Of a stretch of 51,237 nt of DNA, positions 46,320-51,237 are shown in pieces (the first letter of the stretch is position 1; each line of letters opens with the position of its first letter). Made by a program: the position numbers and the translations under genes. The DNA lies in contig JAQGBZ010000418.1 of the NCBI GenBank assembly GCA_034687125.1, positions 1-51,237 of the forward strand. Reading direction: 5' to 3'. This stretch comes from Neelides folsomi (lineage: Eukaryota > Arthropoda > Collembola > Neelipleona > Neelidae). The notes beneath the pieces were generated by a model, which worked only from the letters and a program-made list of their open reading frames with translations, was not told the origin of the DNA and did no database searches.

Positions 46320-49082
46320 AGAAAACCCCTTTGAAAGCTATAAAAGGAATGAATAAAAATAGGCAAAACTTTTCACGTCCGTAAATAACAAAGAGGAAAA
46401 AATCTGCCAAAGAAAACAAAATGTGTTTGTGAGATTCTCCAGGGCCCAAATTAGCATAATTTAATAAATCAAAGATCTGCTCTAATGGAACTCCCAATAA
46501 AGGTCCAAATTGACCAACTCACCCAATGCGAATTTTTATAATCGAATGCGAGAGTTTAACTCAATAAGATTAAAATTGTGTCTTTCAAACTGCGTCTCAA
46601 TCCTTTCATGACTCTATATAATGATTGTATGGATTAAAAAGTAAGGAAGGTTTGGAGAAGACTTCTTTGCTCATGTTATTCAAATGTAATACGATCACGA
46701 CAATTGATTTGGTCAATCAGCAGGAGGCTAAATGAATTTTTTCTCCTTCTTTCTTCTCTCCTCCTGTCAGCCATCAAAGTGATGCTGGAAGGTTGCGGTA
46801 AGCAAAAAGTAGTCAAAACTTCATGCACGCATTATACACAAATGTAATATTATGTATTTACACATTCCTTTATATATATTTTTAAATACAAAGAGTACAA
46901 ACTAGGAAGTCTCAATCACGCTTACGTAACTTTTGAAACAAAGAATGTAACTCAGTTAAGTCATAGTTAAAAGTATAAATCATCCCTTGAGCATTGAAAA
47001 GTTCTTTTAAAGATTCCTTCACGGTTTAATTCAACAACAAAAAATTTGATTTGGCGAGTTTCCTTTGTTTACACTTAATTTACCATAATAAGAAAAATCT
47101 TCATTTGCTAAATGATCTTACATAACTCCAAATGTCTTGAGGGAAAAAATTATCCAACCACGCCTAAATCAAATGGAAGTATTAAAGATTAACGAGAAAA
47201 TCCATATAAAAATTTTATAATTTATGTATGGCAAATATAAAGAAATTTAATTTACATAAAATAGTCAATAAGTAGTATATTATACAGGTAGTATTTTAGT
47301 ATATGATACAAACATTGTGCATATGATGGCTAAATTGCAGTGGTTTAGCATTTTTAATTTCCAAATGAAGGCTTGTAAACAAAAATACAGAACCAGTTTT
47401 AACTTTTGGGAATTAAGGATAATTATTGGGCGTGGAAAAAGTGAAGAGGAAACTGATAATTACTTCTATAATTGAAGTTTGAGGAAAATTGAAAATTGGC
47501 ATTCAAATTTCTCATGTTTCTTAAAAAAGGAGCAAAAGTAGTTCATTAGGTATGTGAGGTAAATAAGTAGGTAAATAACGAGAAATCATGAGTTTGCCAA
47601 TTATTGACACCATTTAACTCATTATCTTGAGGAAATCTTCACTCAAAACTTGTTCCATTAATACAAAAAAGATTAATTGATGTTGAGGATAAATCCGTAA
47701 TATGCAGCCAATATTTCTTTACATTTTCTTTATATTACTTATCTTGATTAAACAGACATTAATGGCATTCGATTATTTTAATTATAAATAAATCTTTGTA
47801 GTTGTATTTATTTAATAACAATGCTTATTCCAGGATAAGATTTTGTCAATTTATGTGTATGTTTTTATATAAAATAGTTTCAAAGTTTTTAGTATAAAAA
47901 CATTCAAAGAATTTACAAACTTTATAAAAATGGACAATAATAAAATGCTTAGAATTCAATTTAATTGTGGATAAAATCTTTTTATGTGCTTTTATAAAAA
48001 AAACGTCTTTAACAAGTAAAACTTGATTGACAATCCATTTCTTCAAATTTTTAAAGTATAATGTAGATAGTTGCCTATACACAAATGCACATTTATTTTT
48101 ACTCTATGTTTAACTAACTCAATTTACTATATTACAGCACAAAGACCTAGTAGTTCATTTCATGCTAATTAAATGTAAGAAGTATTTATCCATTTCTCGA
48201 TAAAAAACTATATATTTAAATTAGGTAAATATAGGTTTTAGAGGATTAAGGGCAATCTTTAATGTAAATTACATAGTTCTGAGAATTAAAAAATAACTCG
48301 GTTCTTTGTAACCATTTACATAAAACTAGATTTTACTTTTGGAATTCATGGAAAAGGCCTTTAGCAATTCCTTACTAATACATATTAAAGTTTAATGTTG
48401 TAGATGTTCAACTATCAAAAGAACTCTGGAGCCAGACCACTTCGTTTTTTATATCAAAAGAATTAAGTAGCAATCTCATTTCTCCAACTGGGGCTGTAAA
48501 CAATAAAAGAATCGAATTCTGAGATAATGATTTGAGATAATGATTGAGTCGTGGAAGATTCTCGTGGTTTTTTAAAAAATGTGGAAACTGAATGACTGGA
48601 AGGAAGAAGGCTGTGTTACTCCGATACTCCCCGACCTTGGACCTTAGGCCTAGCTACCGAAGAAATATACATAATGGTTAACCGAAAAAGTTCATTGTCA
48701 GGGTCGTGAGAATTGAAGGTTCCACTTTAAATCTCATTGTAATGGGAATGATATATTTGAAGGGACTAAAACATTCGCCACACCTACACTCCACTGATCC
48801 TCACGAGTCTTGAGTGAGAATCAGGATGTTGGAATTGACATTTGTACGCATTAAATGCCCAAGATATCCTTTCGGAGGGTACCTGAATTTAATAGGAATT
48901 TTATACACTATTGGGTCTGTTGGCCAAGAGGCGGATCGCGTGGTTGTCGGCAGGAGGGGAAGACAATTAGGGAGCTCGGGCCGCTGGAAAAAATCCATCC
49001 AAGGCCAAGGGAGCTCTTCGTCAATTCCCCATCCAAATTGGCAGCTCAATAAAATGGTGCAAAAAACATGGAGTTGGAGGAG

Positions 49083-49089
49083 TATAAAT
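49083..49089 (+). promoter_or_regulatory. TATA box of the 49.2-kb gene
   Basis: TATAAAT, 89-95 bp upstream of the ATG at 49178. Confidence 0.7.
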
Positions 49090-49177
49090 GGTCGCTGGAA
49101 CTCCAGTTGAGGTATCACAAGCTTCTTCAACTCTTTACAACTCTCTTCCGAGTAATCCAAAACAAAACTTCGCCAAG

Positions 49178-49598
49178 ATGTACAAGCTCTTGGTAATAAC
49201 ACAATTTCATTACTCTCTTCAACCCTCCAAAAATTATTTTAAATCTCAAAATTCCCATCAAATCTTTTATTTCAATTTAATCCCTTTAAAAGTCTTTTCA
49301 TTCTATTTTCATTTATTCTTAATTTCATCCAATTAAAAATTTTTACAAACTGCCCTTTAAAAATAAGAATTTAACCAAATTGAATTTTAATTTTACAATT
49401 TTCTTTAATTTTTAGTTTGTGGCTCTCTGCCTTTGCGTCGCAATGACCATTGCCGTCCCACGAGGACCAGCTCCAGGCCCAGGTCAAGATCAACAAACGG
49501 CTTCTCAACTTTACTATGGAGGATACGGAGGATACTACCCAAGCTACGGATACGCTTATGGAGGATATCCTGGATTAGGATATGCCTATTATGGTTAA
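49178..49598 (+). CDS. small secreted Gly-Tyr-rich protein
   Basis: Exons 49178-49192 and 49416-49598 give 65 residues. The signal peptide MYKLLFVALCLCVAMTIA is split by a phase-0 intron after five codons. The mature peptide is VPRGPAPGPGQDQQTASQLY, then YGGYGGYYPSYGYAYGGYPG, then LGYAYYG. It is shorter than the other GGY proteins and has Tyr-rich rather than regular YGG spacing. Expected to be extracellular; the cuticle or antimicrobial role is unresolved. Confidence 0.82.
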
Positions 49599-50819
49599 CT
49601 TCATCTCTAATTCTGACCCGGCCACGTTTGACAACGAACATCTTCACAAGCAAATCTTTTGAAAATTCTTCCATTGGCCTTCCTTTCTCTTTAGTTATCA
49701 TTTTTGTGACTGCAGCTTACAAGATTCAATTAAAATTGGAAGTTCTAAGTGCACTTTAAACACTTTTGTTCATCATCCAATTCTTTCCGCATATTGCATC
49801 TTTCAATTGCATATTGCCCTATAAATTAATCAAAATTACCTACGGTGTTTCACTCATACTTATATGCTTCGCTATAAGAATACAAAACATTTATCCTACT
49901 TGAAATGAGTAATTTATCTATTTCATCACCATTGGAAGGAGAATAATAATTCGGTCGTGGCGTTAATGACCAAATTTGAAGAGCAAAAGTGAGGTACTAT
50001 GCCAAATTAAAGGTATAGTTATGCCATAAAATCATTAAGATCCGTATGCCTACGTATATTGCATTATAATCCACATGTCCTCCCAATTTGATATAGAATT
50101 AATAATCGCAAAGGTCATGGCACACAGTGCAATTACAGTGCTTTAAATACTGATTAGAGGATGAAGCATGAAAAGCTCATTAGGAAACGAAGGCTAATGC
50201 ATAAACATTACGAGCATTACCACAGAATTTACAAAGATTCTTATAAGGAGCATCATGTCCTTTTTGATAAATACCTTTCACAAACATATGTAGAAACCTA
50301 CGCAAATAAAATCAGATTTTTATAAATCGTTCTTTAAATCTCATTGTCTTTTGGGTTTTTTTGTGAGAAGTGTGCAATGTGGATGAGTGGAATGACATTT
50401 GGCCTCTTGGGAGGGACACGGTGTCCTCATGAAAACGAACGTATCTCCTGTGGCTTCGCTTCATGGGGAGAGGAAAAGTGGAAGAACGACTTTTGAAGCC
50501 TTTGAGCGTTGTGCGCAATTGAGAATCCGCACGCCTCGTTTTTGTAAACCTTTGTGTGGCCGTGGATTGGAACTGAATCACCACAAAACTATTTGTTTGC
50601 GTATATCAAAACACCTTGATTGAGGATTCTCCATAATTATTACAACAATTAACGCCATGAGATAGCATCTTTTTACCTTTTCTTCAATTTCGCACTCTTA
50701 CGCACAACATTCCATTCTATTGTAGCGTTAAATAAAATACATAGGTAGAAGTATCCATTAAATATTATAGCAGATGTTAATTTAATTTACTAACATACAT
50801 ACAGACATATTGTACATAG
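49599..50819. other. intergenic; no supported gene
   Basis: 3'UTR, then AT-rich DNA. 50380-50580 is GC-richer and has open frames on both strands, but these are mutually overlapping and show no family or splice support. Confidence 0.4.
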
Positions 50820-51237
50820 CAGACCCGGGCGTTTTGGTTCCGATCAAGACCGGAATGGGCAAACGGAACGGAACCGGCATTCCGATTCCGGTGGCCTTCA
50901 CTTTTCCAAATTCCGTTCCGTTCCGATTCCAATCGATCTCTTTTTCCAAGTTCCGATTCCGTTCCGGTCTCAGCAGACTTTCGGAATTGAAAGTCCCTAT
51001 CCTTTAACATTCAAATTTCCATTCCGTTCCGATTCCGATAGAAGTTCCGATTGAAATTCTGTTCGGTTCCGATTTCGGTGGCTTCCTCTTTTTCAAACTT
51101 CGTTCCGTTTCGATTCCGGAGGCCTTCACTTTTTGGTATTCCTTTCCGTTCCGATTCCGGTAGCCTTCACTTTTCGGAATTCCGTTCCGTTCCGATTCCG
51201 ATAGCCTTCACTTTTCGGAATTCCGTTCCGTTCCGAT
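50820..51237. repeat. TTCCG-rich satellite, 41-bp unit, running off the window
   Basis: The last 100 bp repeat a 41-bp unit containing GGAATTCCGTTCCGTTCCG, ATTCCG, then (a/g)tagccttcactttt. Degenerate copies extend back to about 50825, where the sequence is also partly inverted (GGAACGGAACCGG). Copies become more regular towards the right end. Simple tandem satellite; may continue beyond the window. Confidence 0.85.

Larger units (their letters stand above)
45509..49082. other. long intergenic region, mostly empty
   Basis: 3.5 kb of AT-rich DNA with an (ACATA)n tract at 45860-45884 and one possible small gene at 46173-46319. Open frames at 47.8 and 48.8-49.2 kb lack splice, signal-peptide or family support. 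48880-49080 is GC-richer and forms the promoter region of the next gene. Confidence 0.45.

Noticed and set aside
48801..49202. 133-codon minus frame
   Set aside because: Overlaps the promoter, TATA box and first exon of the 49.2-kb gene and shows no domain or splice support.
50312..50623. Overlapping frames on both strands in a GC-richer patch
   Set aside because: Neither has family or signal-peptide features; GC-rich sequence naturally has fewer stops.

Overview
This is a piece of an AT-rich animal nuclear genome. Genes have many short introns with GT/AG ends, AATAAA polyadenylation signals, and TATA boxes in front of small secreted-protein genes. Two groups are present: conserved eukaryotic genes (CDC37, an SLC18B1-like MFS transporter, a Tudor-domain protein, the mRNA cap guanine-N7 methyltransferase) and many small secreted Gly/Tyr/His/Trp-rich proteins of the kind used in cuticle, cement or silk-like secretions. 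That mix points to an ecdysozoan, most likely an arthropod; a crustacean such as a copepod would fit. The species call is inference. All gene models were read by eye from splice signals, reading phase and remembered family sequences.

Layout. 0.2-1 kb: 3' part of CDC37 (+). 1.9-3.9 kb: SLC18B1-like transporter (-), nine exons, tail-to-tail with CDC37. 5.3-7.9 kb: Tudor protein (+). 8.8-11 kb: RNMT (+), with a transposon-like inverted repeat in intron 3. 12.6-28.1 kb: seven secreted-protein genes, all on +: two His/Gly/Trp-rich, one Gly-rich with a Lys/Ala block, two Gly-Tyr (GGY) repeat proteins, a short Trp/Arg-tailed protein and an acidic His/Gly protein. 28.6-32 kb: two coiled-coil-type genes 112 bp apart in an operon-like arrangement. 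32.3-32.5 kb: a tRNA/SINE-like element. 33.5 kb: a small single-pass membrane protein. 34.2-43 kb: six secreted-protein genes on -, three of them with dibasic sites like prohormones and two Cys-rich with hydrophobic tails. 45-49.6 kb: two more GGY-type genes (+). The right end runs into a 41-bp satellite rich in TTCCG.

Together, the secreted genes look like a locally expanded cluster for extracellular material. Most share one plan: TATA box about 50-130 bp upstream of the ATG, a tiny first coding exon (often 4-9 codons), a phase-0 intron inside the signal peptide, and then the mature protein. In the His/Gly and Gly/Trp genes all repeat-coding exons are phase 1-1 and begin within a Gly codon, so they can be duplicated or skipped without changing frame. 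The most noteworthy items are the prohormone-like precursors (a C-terminal NGILFN-GKK, and an NKHR-repeat precursor with an amidation site), the operon/trans-splicing-like gene pair, and the exon-module system of the secreted genes.
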